The position numbers and the translations under genes are program-made. Positions 1 through 9,428 of a stretch of DNA of 64,000 bases are shown here, one piece after another. Origin of the DNA: Flavobacterium flabelliforme (lineage in GTDB: Bacteria; Bacteroidota; Bacteroidia; Flavobacteriales; Flavobacteriaceae); NCBI RefSeq assembly GCF_017948675.1, contig NZ_JAGFBU010000003.1, positions 383,850 to 447,849 on the forward strand, given 5' to 3'. The number at the start of each line of letters is the position of its first letter. Position 1 is the first letter of the stretch. The notes under the pieces were generated by a model. The model was not told the origin of the DNA and did not search any database. It was given only the letters and a program-made list of their open reading frames with translations.

Positions 1-2
1 TC

Positions 3-704
3 GCAAGCGGAGGATATGCCGAATATGTTGTGGTAAACACTTCGCATTGTCTTTTCATTCCAGATGGAATCAGTCTAATAGATGCAGCAGCCATTCCAGA
101 GACTGTTTTTACGGTTTGGTTTAACGTTTTTCATTTAGGAAAACTGCAACCTAACGAGAAGTTATTAATACATGGCGGAACAAGTGGTATTGGCACCATG
201 GGTTTACAAATGGCAAAAGCTTATGGTTGTAAAGTTTACACCACTGCAGGAAGTGACAAAAAGATTGATTTTTTAAATAAAATGAACTTAGGAATGGCAA
301 TCAATTATAAAAAAGAGGCTTTTGAAGAAGTGTTAAAAGAGGAAAAAATTGATGTTATTCTAGATATGGTTGGAGGAGATTATACGCAAAAGAATCTTGA
401 AATATTAAACGAGAAAGGCCGCTTAATTTATATCAACGGAATGAAAAGTTCGGAGGTAAATATTAATTTGCGCACAATTATGAGTAAGAATCTAACCTTG
501 ACAGGTAGCTTTCTTAAACCTCAATCTGATGAAGTAAAAACTCAGATTGCAAAAGAGGTAGAAACCAACATTTGGCCACTATTTCATTCTAAACAAATTC
601 ATCCTGTAATTTATAAAACTTTTCCTTTAGAACAAGCTGCAGAAGCGCATAGACTTATGGAAAGTAGTGATCATATTGGTAAAATTCTATTGACAATGGA
701 TTGA
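3..704 (+). CDS. NAD(P)H:quinone oxidoreductase / zinc-type alcohol dehydrogenase-like protein (5' end outside window)
   Basis: The reading frame is open to the left edge (GGYAEYV just before residue VVNTS), so the N-terminal GroES-like part lies outside the window. The visible 234 codons hold the Rossmann half of a medium-chain dehydrogenase/reductase, with the NADPH-binding stretch HGGTSGIGTMGLQMAKAYG and the closing AAEAHRLMESSDHIGKILL typical of the QOR/PIG3 group. The family reduces quinones or enones with NADPH in the cytoplasm. No catalytic zinc ligands are expected in this subgroup. The substrate cannot be told from the sequence. Bases 705-920 downstream are AT-rich and show no gene. 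Confidence 0.85.
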   Translation, partial: ASGGYAEYVVVNTSHCLFIPDGISLIDAAAIPETVFTVWFNVFHLGKLQPNEKLLIHGGTSGIGTMGLQMAKAYGCKVYTTAGSDKKIDFLNKMNLGMAINYKKEAFEEVLKEEKIDVILDMVGGDYTQKNLEILNEKGRLIYINGMKSSEVNINLRTIMSKNLTLTGSFLKPQSDEVKTQIAKEVETNIWPLFHSKQIHPVIYKTFPLEQAAEAHRLMESSDHIGKILLTMD

Positions 705-923
705 TATTATTAAAAAATAATCAAACTCAAATTTGATAATATAGTAATGAAACTAACTTCCTATTATTTTTTTAAATGACCTTTTTGAACAATAAAAAAA
801 ATAATTTAGAATATTGAGATTTTAAAAGTTACAATTTAAAATTTGCTGTTTTTAAAATAGAATTGCTTTAATCTTCAATTGATACGTTCCATAAGACACT
901 ACTCAATGTTAATTAATAATTGA

Positions 924-931
924 TATATTTG
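924..931 (+). promoter_or_regulatory. -7 promoter element TATATTTG upstream of the HMA-like gene
   Basis: This is an exact match to the Bacteroidota sigma-A -7 consensus TAnnTTTG, 15 bases before the ATG at 947. No good -33 TTG is seen at about 19 bp upstream, so the call rests on the -7 element and its position. Confidence 0.5.
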
Positions 932-946
932 AATAAAAATAATAGT

Positions 947-1297
947 ATGAAAAACACTTTTTTGATTCTCTTCTTTACGCTTTTTACGGCTACCATTTCC
1001 GCTCAAGATGGTAAGAAAAACCAGAAAGCAGTAATAAAAACAACTCTTTTTTGCGATCATTGTAAACAGTGTGAAACTTGTGGAGGAAATTTCCAATCCA
1101 ATATGTTGAAAATAAAAGGAGTGAAAATGTACGAACTAGATGAAAAAAACAGCACAATTACCGTTTTTTACAATAGTCAAAAAACAAATCTAGAAACTAT
1201 AAAATCAGGTATTTCAAAAATGGGTTATGATGCTGATGATGTAAAAGCAGACGTTGTAGCTTATGAACAATTAGATGATTGTTGCAAAAAAGTATAA
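947..1297 (+). CDS. Secreted heavy-metal-associated (HMA)-like domain protein
   Basis: A 116-residue protein with a signal peptide (MKNTFLILFFTLFTATISAQ), so it is probably periplasmic or extracellular. The mature part follows a ferredoxin-like HMA layout: a beta strand, then a Cys-rich metal loop, then GVKMYELDEKNSTITVFY and an ISKMGYDADD helix. Instead of a single CxxC it has CDHCKQCETC, and it ends with a CC pair, so it may bind metal differently from standard copper chaperones. The start was set at the ATG at 947 because it gives the signal peptide; the upstream TTG at 920 overlaps the promoter. It is monocistronic, with a terminator at 1332. Confidence 0.75.
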   Translation: MKNTFLILFFTLFTATISAQDGKKNQKAVIKTTLFCDHCKQCETCGGNFQSNMLKIKGVKMYELDEKNSTITVFYNSQKTNLETIKSGISKMGYDADDVKADVVAYEQLDDCCKKV

Positions 1298-1331
1298 GGG
1301 CTTTTTTTTGATTTATAGCATCATAAAAATG

Positions 1332-1362
1332 AAAACTACTGTATGATGCAGTAGTTTTTTTT
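1332..1362 (+). terminator. Rho-independent terminator after the HMA-like gene
   Basis: A perfect 10-bp stem, AAAACTACTG (1332-1341) with CAGTAGTTTT (1349-1358), has a 7-nt loop and a T run to about 1362. It lies 35 bases after the stop codon. Confidence 0.8.
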
Positions 1363-1425
1363 ATCTCTGGTATTGATTAAAAGTTTGAGGATAGAATGTT
1401 ATTAGTGATATTGCAATCAATAAAA

Positions 1426-1466
1426 AACCACCCCGCCCTACGGGCACCCCTCCAATGGAGGGGAAT
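1426..1466. repeat. GC-rich double-hairpin intergenic repeat
   Basis: Two adjacent small palindromes, GCCC-TAC-GGGC (1435-1445) and CCCCTCC-AAT-GGAGGGG (1447-1463), stand out from AT-rich surroundings between two convergent genes. Elements of this wording recur in flavobacterial intergenic regions (established knowledge, not testable here). It may act as a bidirectional terminator for the HMA-like gene and uvrA. Confidence 0.6.
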
Positions 1467-1552
1467 TAAAACCGATTTGGTACTTATAGATTACTTTTAT
1501 TTTGTTTAATTTACTTGATAGTTTACTTATTAAACAAAATTGTTGAGGGAAT

Positions 1553-4384
1553 TTAAGCCAATTCCTTTTTTAAGAATTGTGCTGTATAACTCTTTTTATT
1601 TTTTGCGACTTCTTCTGGAGTTCCTTTGGCGATAAGTTGGCCTCCGCCTTTCCCACCTTCAGGACCAATGTCGATGATGTAATCTGCTAGTTTTATCACA
1701 TCCATATTGTGTTCGATAATCAAAATGGTATTTCCTTTATCGACTAGTTTATTAATTACTTCCATTAATACTCTAATATCTTCAAAATGCAAACCTGTTG
1801 TAGGTTCATCGAGAATATAAAAAGTATTTCCAGTATCTTTTTTAGATAATTCTCCCGCTAGTTTGATGCGTTGCGCTTCTCCACCAGAAAGTGTTGTGCT
1901 TTGTTGTCCCAATGTAATGTAGCCTAAACCAACATCCTGAATCGTTTTTACTTTTCTGTAAATCTTCGGAATCAATTCAAAAAACGGAACCGCTTCATCT
2001 ACCGTCATATTCAACACATCAGAAATGGATTTTCCTTTGTATCGAATCTCCAATGTTTCTCTATTAAAACGTTTTCCTTGACAAGTCTCACATTCAACAT
2101 ACACATCAGGTAAAAAGTTCATTTCTATTGTTCGAACTCCAGAACCTTCACAGGTTTCGCAACGTCCTCCTTTTACATTAAAACTAAAACGACCTGCTTT
2201 ATAACCCCGAATCATACTTTCTGAAGTCATAGTAAACAGATTTCTAATTTCTGTAAAAACTTCGGTATATGTCGCAGGATTCGAGCGTGGAGTTCTACCA
2301 ATTGGGCTTTGATCAATATCAATTACTTTATCGATATGTTCTAATCCTTCAATTTTTTTGTACGGTTTTGGTTTTTTGACTCCATTAAAATAATAGGCAT
2401 TCAAAATAGGGTAAAGCGTCTCATTAATCAAAGTAGATTTTCCACTTCCAGAAACTCCTGTAACACAAATCATTTTTCCTAAAGGCAACTCTATCGAAAC
2501 ATTTTTTAAGTTATTTCCTGTTGCACCCGTTAATTTTAGGAACTTTCCGTTTCCTTCCCGACGCTTTTTAGGAACCTCAATTTTCATTTCACCATTCATG
2601 TACATTGCTGTAATAGTATGGTGATTCAAGATTTCTGCAGGTGTTCCTTTGCTGATGATTTCACCACCATACTTCCCTGCTTTTGGTCCAATATCTATGA
2701 CATAATCAGCACGTTCAATCATGTCTTTATCGTGTTCTACCACAATAACTGAGTTGCCAATATCTCTCAATTGTTCTAGAGAATGAATTAGTTTTTCGTT
2801 ATCTCTTTGGTGCAAACCAATGCTAGGCTCATCAAGAATATACAAAACACCAACCAACTGCGAACCAATTTGAGTTGCCAATCGAATGCGTTGCGCTTCC
2901 CCACCCGAAAGTGATTTTGAACTTCGGCTTAAAGCCAAATAATCCAAGCCTACATTCATCAAGAAGTTTAGTCGGTCCTTAATCTCTTTAATTACTTCAG
3001 TAGCGATACGCTTTTGTTTATCAGATAAATGAGTATTTAAATCATGAAACCAAGCCGTTAAATCCGAAATGTCCATATCGCACAATTCGGCTATGTTTTT
3101 TTCGTTTATTTTAAAGAATAATGCCTCTTTTTTCAAACGAGAACCATCACAAACAGGACAGTTAACTTCGTCCATAAATTCCTTAGCCCATCTTTTAATA
3201 GTAGTGGATCCACTTTCTTCGTATTGATTTTTAATGAAATTAGATATTCCTTCAAAATCAATTTTATAGTCACGAGCCACTCCTAAATCTTTAGAATTAA
3301 CTGTGAATTTTTCTTTTCCACCATTCAAAATCATTTCCATTGCTTCCGCTGGGATTTTTTCGATGGCATCCGTTAATTTAAAACCATATTTTTCTCCTAT
3401 GATTTCTAATTGCTTAAAAATCCAAGAACTTTTATATTCTCCCAAAGGAGCAAATCCACCGGCTTTAATTGTCAATTTTGGATTTGGAACAATCTTTTTA
3501 CTATTAATTTCATTCACTGTTCCCAAACCGTTGCAATGATCGCAAGCGCCTTTTGGAGAGTTGAAAGAAAATAAATTAGGTTCTGGGTTTTGATAGGAAA
3601 TTCCAGTAGTAGGACACATTAAATTTCTACTAAAATAGCGCACTTCATTAGAATCTTGATCTAAAACCATTAATACGTTTTCACCATGATGCATGGCAGT
3701 ATTAATACTTTCTGATAATCTTTTTTCATTCTCAGGGCTTTCATCAATAACCATTCTATCTACTACAATTTCGATATCATGTGTTTTGTAACGGTCTAAT
3801 TTCATTCCTAAAGTAATATCAAGAATATCATTATTGACACGTACTTTAAGGAAACCTTGTTTGGCTATTTGTTGAAAAAGTTCTGCGTAATGTCCTTTTC
3901 TAGCACGAATAACAGGCGCCAAAATATTGATTCGTTTTCCAGCAAAATCCTGAATAATCAAATCTTTAATTTGTTCATCAGAATAGGAAACCATTTTTTC
4001 TCCCGTGTTATAACTATAAGCATCAGCGCCACGAGCATAAAGCAAACGCAAGAAATCATATATTTCAGTAATGGTTCCCACAGTAGATCGAGGACTTTTA
4101 CTAGTCGTTTTTTGTTCGATAGCAATTACTGGAGAAAGTCCATCAATTTTATCTACATCAGGACGTTCTAACCCGCCTAGAAATTGCCTTGCATAAGCAG
4201 AAAAAGTTTCTACATAACGACGCTGCCCTTCGGCATATATGGTGTCGAAAGCAAGTGAGGATTTTCCAGAGCCTGAAAGTCCAGTGATTACTACTAGTTT
4301 TTCTCGGGGAATGGAAACATCTATATTTTTGAGATTGTGAACGCGAGCGCCTTGAACTTCAATGGTATTGTCTTTGTCTAACAT
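1553..4384 (-). CDS. uvrA: Excinuclease ABC subunit A
   Basis: A 943-residue UvrA, the damage-recognition ATPase of nucleotide excision repair, which loads UvrB on lesions. It has two ABC modules: Walker [10 protein letters not shown] at residues 35-43 and GVSGSGKST near 643-651, each followed by an LSGGEAQRI signature. There are Cys pairs of the zinc modules (CDHC near 280 and CETCEGSG with CETCQGK near 740-770) and [20 protein letters not shown], the UvrB-interaction region. Length matches the family. It is transcribed alone; the region 1298-1552 downstream holds the GC-rich repeat. Nothing is missing. Confidence 0.97.
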   Translation of the reverse strand: MLDKDNTIEVQGARVHNLKNIDVSIPREKLVVITGLSGSGKSSLAFDTIYAEGQRRYVETFSAYARQFLGGLERPDVDKIDGLSPVIAIEQKTTSKSPRSTVGTITEIYDFLRLLYARGADAYSYNTGEKMVSYSDEQIKDLIIQDFAGKRINILAPVIRARKGHYAELFQQIAKQGFLKVRVNNDILDITLGMKLDRYKTHDIEIVVDRMVIDESPENEKRLSESINTAMHHGENVLMVLDQDSNEVRYFSRNLMCPTTGISYQNPEPNLFSFNSPKGACDHCNGLGTVNEINSKKIVPNPKLTIKAGGFAPLGEYKSSWIFKQLEIIGEKYGFKLTDAIEKIPAEAMEMILNGGKEKFTVNSKDLGVARDYKIDFEGISNFIKNQYEESGSTTIKRWAKEFMDEVNCPVCDGSRLKKEALFFKINEKNIAELCDMDISDLTAWFHDLNTHLSDKQKRIATEVIKEIKDRLNFLMNVGLDYLALSRSSKSLSGGEAQRIRLATQIGSQLVGVLYILDEPSIGLHQRDNEKLIHSLEQLRDIGNSVIVVEHDKDMIERADYVIDIGPKAGKYGGEIISKGTPAEILNHHTITAMYMNGEMKIEVPKKRREGNGKFLKLTGATGNNLKNVSIELPLGKMICVTGVSGSGKSTLINETLYPILNAYYFNGVKKPKPYKKIEGLEHIDKVIDIDQSPIGRTPRSNPATYTEVFTEIRNLFTMTSESMIRGYKAGRFSFNVKGGRCETCEGSGVRTIEMNFLPDVYVECETCQGKRFNRETLEIRYKGKSISDVLNMTVDEAVPFFELIPKIYRKVKTIQDVGLGYITLGQQSTTLSGGEAQRIKLAGELSKKDTGNTFYILDEPTTGLHFEDIRVLMEVINKLVDKGNTILIIEHNMDVIKLADYIIDIGPEGGKGGGQLIAKGTPEEVAKNKKSYTAQFLKKELA

Positions 4385-4477
4385 ATTTTTTGTAAATTCC
4401 GAATGGTCGGTAGCAAAGTTACCATTTTGATTTATTCTTTCAATAGAACACTTTAGAAGTTTATGTTAAAGATTGTG

Positions 4478-4485
4478 TACTTTTG
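4478..4485 (+). promoter_or_regulatory. -7 promoter element TACTTTTG upstream of ketopantoate reductase
   Basis: Exact TAnnTTTG match 49 bases before the start codon at 4534. The -33 region (CTTTAG at 4451-4456) is only a weak match. Confidence 0.45.
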
Positions 4486-4533
4486 AAAAACAGATTAATA
4501 ATCATTTTTTAGAAAGAGAAGCAGTATAAAATT

Positions 4534-5457
4534 ATGAAAACAAGAATCGGAATTTTAGGAATGGGTGGAGTAGGCGGTTATTTTGGAGGATTGTTAGCCA
4601 AAGAACTTTATCAGTCAGATTCTGTTGAAATAGTGTTTATCGCAAGAGGAGAAACTCAAAAAGAAATCGCTAATAATGGATTAAAAATTATAACAGATAC
4701 GGATGAATTTTTTGTTTTTCCATTTCTAGTATCAAATGACCCTCAGGTTATAGGGAAACTCGATTTTCTTATTTGTGCTACAAAAACCTATGATATAGAG
4801 GAAAGTCTTGTATCTATCAGTAAATGTATTACTAAAAAAACGGTTATTCTTCCTTTGTATAATGGAGTTGATGCTCCAGAGCGCATTAGTACTTTATTTC
4901 CTGATAATGAAGTGTTGCAAGGCTGTGTTTACATTGTTTCGATGATTGTTTCGCCTGGAATTATAAAGAAAATAGGAACTTATGAAAAGTTATTTTTTGG
5001 CTCTACTATGGCTTCAATCTCAGCCTTAAATAAATTACAAGCTATTTTTAAAAGTGCGGGTATCGAGAGTTATCTAGTAGATAATATCGAGGAAACAGTT
5101 TGGGAAAAATTTATTTTCATTTCCGCTTTAGCTTCAGCAACCTCTTATCTAAATCAGAATATTGGAGAAATTTTAGCAAATCAAACTAGTAGAGCACTTT
5201 ATGTTTCACTATCAAATGAAATTACGATGCTTGCTGCTGTAAAAGGGTTGAATTTGCCTGAAGATAGTGTGATGCAAAGTATTCTTAAACTTGAAAAATC
5301 ACCTCATAGTGCGACTTCTTCAATGCACAGAGATTTTTTAGCGGGTAATAGAACAGAATTAGATTCATTGACTGGTTTTGTCGTTACCGAATCATTAAAG
5401 TACGAAATTGAAACACCAACCTATCAAATGGTTTTTGATAAATTATCTAATTTATAA
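4534..5457 (+). CDS. panE: 2-dehydropantoate 2-reductase (ketopantoate reductase family)
   Basis: A 307-residue ApbA/PanE-family protein. It starts with the NADPH-binding Rossmann motif GILGMGGVGGYFGG (residues 6-19), followed by DFLICATKTYDIEES and the ILPLYNGVDAPERI segment that precedes the catalytic region. The C-terminal helical domain has the TVWEKFIFISALASATSY stretch with the conserved Lys, and HRDFLAGNRTELDSLTGFVV. It probably reduces ketopantoate to pantoate in CoA synthesis. Several paralogues of this family act on other 2-keto acids, so the exact substrate is inferred. Confidence 0.85.
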   Translation: MKTRIGILGMGGVGGYFGGLLAKELYQSDSVEIVFIARGETQKEIANNGLKIITDTDEFFVFPFLVSNDPQVIGKLDFLICATKTYDIEESLVSISKCITKKTVILPLYNGVDAPERISTLFPDNEVLQGCVYIVSMIVSPGIIKKIGTYEKLFFGSTMASISALNKLQAIFKSAGIESYLVDNIEETVWEKFIFISALASATSYLNQNIGEILANQTSRALYVSLSNEITMLAAVKGLNLPEDSVMQSILKLEKSPHSATSSMHRDFLAGNRTELDSLTGFVVTESLKYEIETPTYQMVFDKLSNL

Positions 5458-5521
5458 TTGCTTTAATAGATAGATAGCGGTAAGCTTAAAAAAATCTTAC
5501 AAATTAAAAACTGAAGGAAAT

Positions 5522-5824
5522 ATGAAACGAATTTTGAATTTATGCAATGTTTTATATTTGATTTGGACAATTTCAATACTAATACTGATTTTTTGTGGAA
5601 AAGCAGTTTTTGGACAAGGTCTTGGTGATTTATTTTATTTAATTTTGATTATTACTTTACAAATTGTTTTCGGCTATGTGTTTTATTTAAATTATACAGA
5701 AAAAATAAATTTTCCGATATTAATGATTATTTTATTGATTTTAATTCCAATATTATTTACACTAAAAATGACAATTTGGAGAGGATCAGAATATCCATGG
5801 AATGGCATTTTTTTTTTTGAATAA
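5522..5824 (+). CDS. Small hypothetical membrane protein
   Basis: A 100-residue protein that is almost all hydrophobic, with three likely membrane helices near residues 8-28, 36-55 and 64-83, then a short tail WRGSEYPWNGIFFFE. I recognise no family. It lies 64 bases after the ketopantoate reductase gene and 10 bases before a broken GIY-YIG gene, and could have been co-transcribed with the latter before that gene decayed. Base use is more AT-rich than its left neighbour. Confidence 0.55.
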   Translation: MKRILNLCNVLYLIWTISILILIFCGKAVFGQGLGDLFYLILIITLQIVFGYVFYLNYTEKINFPILMIILLILIPILFTLKMTIWRGSEYPWNGIFFFE

Positions 5825-5834
5825 AAATATACTT

Positions 5835-6316
5835 ATGAATTTTAATATAGCGTCAACAGAAATACTTGAAGATTTTCATTTAGCCCAAGAAAACTTTTTA
5901 AGAGCAGAATAAATAAAGTTTGAGAAAAGTAAAGAATTGAGAGAAAATAAAATACCTAATGCTCCAGGTGTTTATACTTTTTTTGAAAAAGGGAATAAAA
6001 TACTATACATTGGAGAAGGTGGAAACTTAAAAAGTGAATGGACGAAATAAATAGAACTGTAAATCATTCTTTTAGAAAATAGATAGGCTTTTTGAGGTTT
6101 AATGGAATAAAATCAAGTAAAAAATATGATTTAGACATTGAAACTAAACTTGATAGCTTTTTTGCGGAAGAAATATATGTTTCTTTTATAGAAGTTTATT
6201 TTGGTCGATTAGAAATAGAAGAATTTATAATTTCAAATCATCAACAATTTCTAAATAATTCAGTAAAAAAACGAAAATTAACAACTATTATGGATTACTT
6301 AAAAGAGACAAGGTAA
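5835..6316 (+). pseudogene. Broken GIY-YIG nuclease-like gene
   Basis: Conceptual translation from the ATG at 5835 gives MNFNIASTEILEDFHLAQEN..., then PNAPGVYTFFEKGNKILYIG, where GVYTF...ILYIGEGGNL is the GIY-YIG hallmark. The frame is broken by TAA at 5910, by a frameshift near 6030-6040 (continuing as INRTVNHSFRK in another frame), and by TAG at 6080, after which the frame reads IGFLRFNGIKSSKKYDL to a stop at 6316. Joined together, the pieces look like one GIY-YIG domain protein of about 160 residues. Two stops and a frameshift make sequencing error an unlikely full explanation. It is very probably non-functional. Confidence 0.8.
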
Positions 6317-6320
6317 AAAA

Positions 6321-6450
6321 GCCTAACGCATAACAGCCGTTTAGCGAGATTGGGGTTTTAGCGGAATTAGCTTTTTTTATCCTATCATCGTTTCGGCAGA
6401 AAATACTCTGCTTTAAAGTCCCCAATCTCGCCAAACGCCAAGACGATGTA
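6321..6450. repeat. Long inverted repeat after the broken GIY-YIG gene
   Basis: CGTTTAGCGAGATTGGGG (6338-6355) and CCCCAATCTCGCCAAACG (6420-6437) are inverted copies matching at 17 of 18 positions, around a 64-base interior. The element starts with GCCTAACGCATAACAGC. It ends soon before ordinary AT-rich DNA; bases 6451-6655 hold only the leader of the next gene. This looks like an intergenic repeat unit of the kind found in multiple copies in Bacteroidota genomes. Confidence 0.65.
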
Positions 6451-6655
6451 TCCAATACCATTTTTTCAATAAATAAATAGTGTTAAATATTGCTGTGAAA
6501 TTTAGCGTTAATACTATTTTCCTAAAATAAATTATAAGAACTAGACTTTAGGTTTACTCTGTTTTATTTTAAAGGTAATATTTAGAAAATCATTTTTGTT
6601 ATGCGTGCATATTATTCAAATTAATTCCTTATTTTTCGCATATAATTAAATAAAA

Positions 6656-8224
6656 ATGCAAAAAGATTACGACTATATTATAATTGGAAGTGGCTTTGGA
6701 GGTTCTGTTAGTGCTTTACGACTTTCTGAAAAAGGATATAAAGTTTTAGTTATCGAAAAAGGGAAATGGTATAAAGCCAATGATTTTGCTAAAACCAATT
6801 GGAACCTCCGTAAATGGTTGTGGATGCCAGCGCTTAATTTTTTTGGAATCATGAAAATGAGTGTTTTTAGACACATTGTCATTATTTCTGGCACTGGAGT
6901 AGGAGGCGGATCTTTGGTATATGCCAATACTTTGCCGGTTCCTAAAACCTCTTTTTATAAATCGGGCAGTTGGAGCGAATTAGCAGATTGGGAAAATGAA
7001 CTTAAACCCTTTTATAAAACGGCACTAACCATGCTTGGTGCAGCTAGAAATCCAAAATTATTTGATGGCGATAAAGGACTTAAAGAATTAGCAATAGAAT
7101 TGGGAAGAGAAGATCAGTTTGAAAATCCTGAAGTAGCCGTTTTTTTTGGTAAAGCAGGAGAAAAAGTGATTGATCCTTATTTTGATGGTAAAGGCCCAGA
7201 AAGAGCTGGTTGTAATTTTTGCGGAGGATGTATGACGGGTTGCCGTTATGATGCCAAAAACACACTAGATAAAAATTACCTTTATTTAGCACAAAATTTA
7301 GGCGCCAAAATTCTAGCGGAACATGAAGTTTATGATGTTTTACCTATTGATGGGAATAAAGGCGCTACAGGTTATAAAGTATTTTTAAAATCGAGCACGC
7401 ATTATTTTAAATCTAAAAAAGAGTTAACTGCAACAAGCGTTATTTTCTCAGGAGGTGTTTTGGGAACGGTAAAATTACTGCTTAAACTAAAACCAAAATC
7501 ACTGCCTTTGCTGTCTGATAAGCTGGGGGAAGATATAAGAACGAATAACGAAACACTAATAAGCGTTTCTAGTTTAGACCATAGTAAAAATATGTCTAAA
7601 GGTGTTGCTATAGGAAGTTTACTTCATACGGATGATAATAGCCATCTTGAAATTGTTCGTTATTCAGAAGGTTCTGGATTCTGGAAACTATTGCATTTAC
7701 CACTCGCTATTGGGAAAAATACACCGGCTCGTTTATTTAATATGTTACAGCAATTATTGAAATTTCCAGTGCGTTATTTCAAAATCTATTTTACAAACAG
7801 TTGGTCCAAAAGTACTGTCGTTTTGTTATTCATGCAATCTATTGATAGTACTTTGAAATTTAAAACTAATTTTTTTGGCGGAATGGCTTCTTCCGTTGGA
7901 AAAGGAGTAAAGCCAAGTGCTTACATTCCAGAATCTATCGAATTGACTAAAAAATATGGTAAAATTGTAAACGGTGTTCCTACTTCATTTGTATTAGAAT
8001 CTTTTGCAGGAATTCCATCTACAGCCCATGTTTTGGGAGGAGCCGTAATGGGAAAAGATAGTTCTCAAGGCGTAATTAATAAAAACAACGAAGTCTTTGG
8101 TTATAAAAATATGTATGTAATAGATGGAGCAATGATATCAGCAAATCCTGGAGTAAATCCTTCATTGTCGATTACTGCAATAGCGGAAAGAGCGATGGCG
8201 CAGATAGGGGATAAGTCAAAATAG
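6656..8224 (+). CDS. GMC family FAD-dependent oxidoreductase (cholesterol-oxidase-like)
   Basis: A 522-residue flavoprotein. The N-terminus DYDYIIIGSGFGGSVSALRL is the FAD-binding Rossmann motif, VIEKG is the end of the second strand, and SGTGVGGGSLVYANTL (about 81-96) binds the flavin. The C-terminus NMYVIDGAMISANPGVNPSL with the AHVLGGAVMG stretch carries the conserved GMC active-site region. A CxxCxxCxxxC cluster at residues 186-196 (CNFCGGCMTGC) suggests a bound metal or iron-sulfur centre, as in a subset of this family. It probably oxidises an alcohol, possibly a sterol or sugar-like substrate; the substrate is unknown. It is transcribed alone. Confidence 0.85.
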   Translation: MQKDYDYIIIGSGFGGSVSALRLSEKGYKVLVIEKGKWYKANDFAKTNWNLRKWLWMPALNFFGIMKMSVFRHIVIISGTGVGGGSLVYANTLPVPKTSFYKSGSWSELADWENELKPFYKTALTMLGAARNPKLFDGDKGLKELAIELGREDQFENPEVAVFFGKAGEKVIDPYFDGKGPERAGCNFCGGCMTGCRYDAKNTLDKNYLYLAQNLGAKILAEHEVYDVLPIDGNKGATGYKVFLKSSTHYFKSKKELTATSVIFSGGVLGTVKLLLKLKPKSLPLLSDKLGEDIRTNNETLISVSSLDHSKNMSKGVAIGSLLHTDDNSHLEIVRYSEGSGFWKLLHLPLAIGKNTPARLFNMLQQLLKFPVRYFKIYFTNSWSKSTVVLLFMQSIDSTLKFKTNFFGGMASSVGKGVKPSAYIPESIELTKKYGKIVNGVPTSFVLESFAGIPSTAHVLGGAVMGKDSSQGVINKNNEVFGYKNMYVIDGAMISANPGVNPSLSITAIAERAMAQIGDKSK

Positions 8225-8298
8225 TTAGAGAATACTTGAATTAATTGGAAAAATCAAAGCTAGACCGAGTTACTAACTCAAAAATTATTATACTAGTA

Positions 8299-9312
8299 TC
8301 AAACTTGATAACGAGATAATCCATTTAAGAAAATAGATTTAACTCGTTCACGTAAATATTCAGGACGAAGCACTTCCAGACTGTCTCCAAAACCTAATAA
8401 AATGCGATCTAATTCGTAATTTTGAATGACATATAAATGAATAATGATACTTCCATCTTCATTTTGTTTAATGAGCCTTTGCGAATTGTGTAAAGGTTTT
8501 GTAGTAACATAAGGAGCGTTTTTGGCATCAATCCAAAGTTCGATGCGTCTGGGTTGTAAACCAGTATTTACGGTCACGCCAACTACATTTTTATAAAATA
8601 AATCAGGATTGAATTTTTCTTCCAAATAAGGTATATTCAAATCGTAGTCAATCGAAATAATTCTGTCTAATGCTAAATTGGTAATGGGTTGACTTCCCTT
8701 TCTTTTCCCTACCAAAAACCAACGATTATTAAATTCCTTCAAAATAAAAGGATGAAAATTAAACGTTTTTTCTTCTGCAGATTTAAAGGATTTGTAAGTA
8801 ATCACTAAAACCACTTTTTTTATAATCGCCTGATATATTTCCTCCAAAAAATGCAGTCCCTTCAAATTTTCGTTTTTATCCAAATGAATTACCGGTTGCG
8901 TATTTGACTTTTCAGAATAAATTTTGTCTTCCAGCCGCTGTAAAATATCCGAAACATCTTTAAACAAAGAGAAATCCTTGAACTGCTTCAACATCGAAAC
9001 CGTCTCCGTCAAAACATTCATATCCGTTTCCGTCAGCGGAATATCCGTAATCGAAAATTCGTCATCATCATATTTGTAAAACTTCTTGTCATACACCACA
9101 ATTGGCGCATTGTAACCCAATTTTTCACTTCGCATTAACTGAATATCGAGCTGAACCGTTCGCTTACTAACCGGATTTTCCTTTCCTTCATATTCATACA
9201 ACGCATCCGAGCAAGCGTTCATCAAATCCTCTAAAGTCCAAGTTCTATAGGAATTTTGCAAACATTTGTCAATAGTTTTATATCGAATAAGTGCGTTTTT
9301 ATTTTGAGCCAT
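8299..9312 (-). CDS. WYL-domain transcriptional regulator of the RNA-repair island
   Basis: A 337-residue protein with an N-terminal winged-helix-like DNA-binding region (residues 1-80, with KRTVQLDIQLMRSEKLGYNAP), then a WYL domain near 160-240 (VLVITYKSFKSAEEKTFNFHPF, NNRWFLVGKRKG) and a C-terminal WCX-type domain (IIHLYVIQNYELDRILLGFG). WYL proteins sense nucleic acids or nucleotides and regulate defence and RNA-repair loci. Its neighbours are an HD phosphohydrolase, a Pnkp-like phosphatase and RlaP nucleotidyltransferases. A palindrome repeated before two units of the island (10081 and 17795) is a candidate binding site, by inference. Confidence 0.88.
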   Translation of the reverse strand: MAQNKNALIRYKTIDKCLQNSYRTWTLEDLMNACSDALYEYEGKENPVSKRTVQLDIQLMRSEKLGYNAPIVVYDKKFYKYDDDEFSITDIPLTETDMNVLTETVSMLKQFKDFSLFKDVSDILQRLEDKIYSEKSNTQPVIHLDKNENLKGLHFLEEIYQAIIKKVVLVITYKSFKSAEEKTFNFHPFILKEFNNRWFLVGKRKGSQPITNLALDRIISIDYDLNIPYLEEKFNPDLFYKNVVGVTVNTGLQPRRIELWIDAKNAPYVTTKPLHNSQRLIKQNEDGSIIIHLYVIQNYELDRILLGFGDSLEVLRPEYLRERVKSIFLNGLSRYQV

Positions 9313-9313
9313 A

Positions 9314-9425
9314 GTTGTTTAATTTTTTGGGCGTGTTCGCCGCGGCGAACGGGCTGTACACTGTATCTTTTTTGGTCTCGTAAAAAAACGAGACCAAAAA
9401 AGGATGCCGTTTCCATCCCTCACGC
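9314..9425. repeat. Intergenic palindromic repeat with terminator-like hairpin
   Basis: The stretch holds the palindrome GTTCGCCGCGGCGAAC (9335-9350), a perfect 13-bp hairpin TTTTTTGGTCTCG (9368-9380) with CGAGACCAAAAAA (9389-9401), and a tail CCGTTTCCATCCCTCACGC (9407-9425). The tail matches CCGCTGCTATCCCTAACGC near 63316 at about 15 of 19 positions. It lies between the WYL and HD genes, so it may attenuate readthrough between them. Confidence 0.6.
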
Positions 9426-9428
9426 AAT

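Noticed and set aside
6321..6450. Integron attC site
   Set aside because: GCCTAAC at one end recalls an attC end, but no matching GTTRRRY box closes the other side, and there is no integrase or cassette array.
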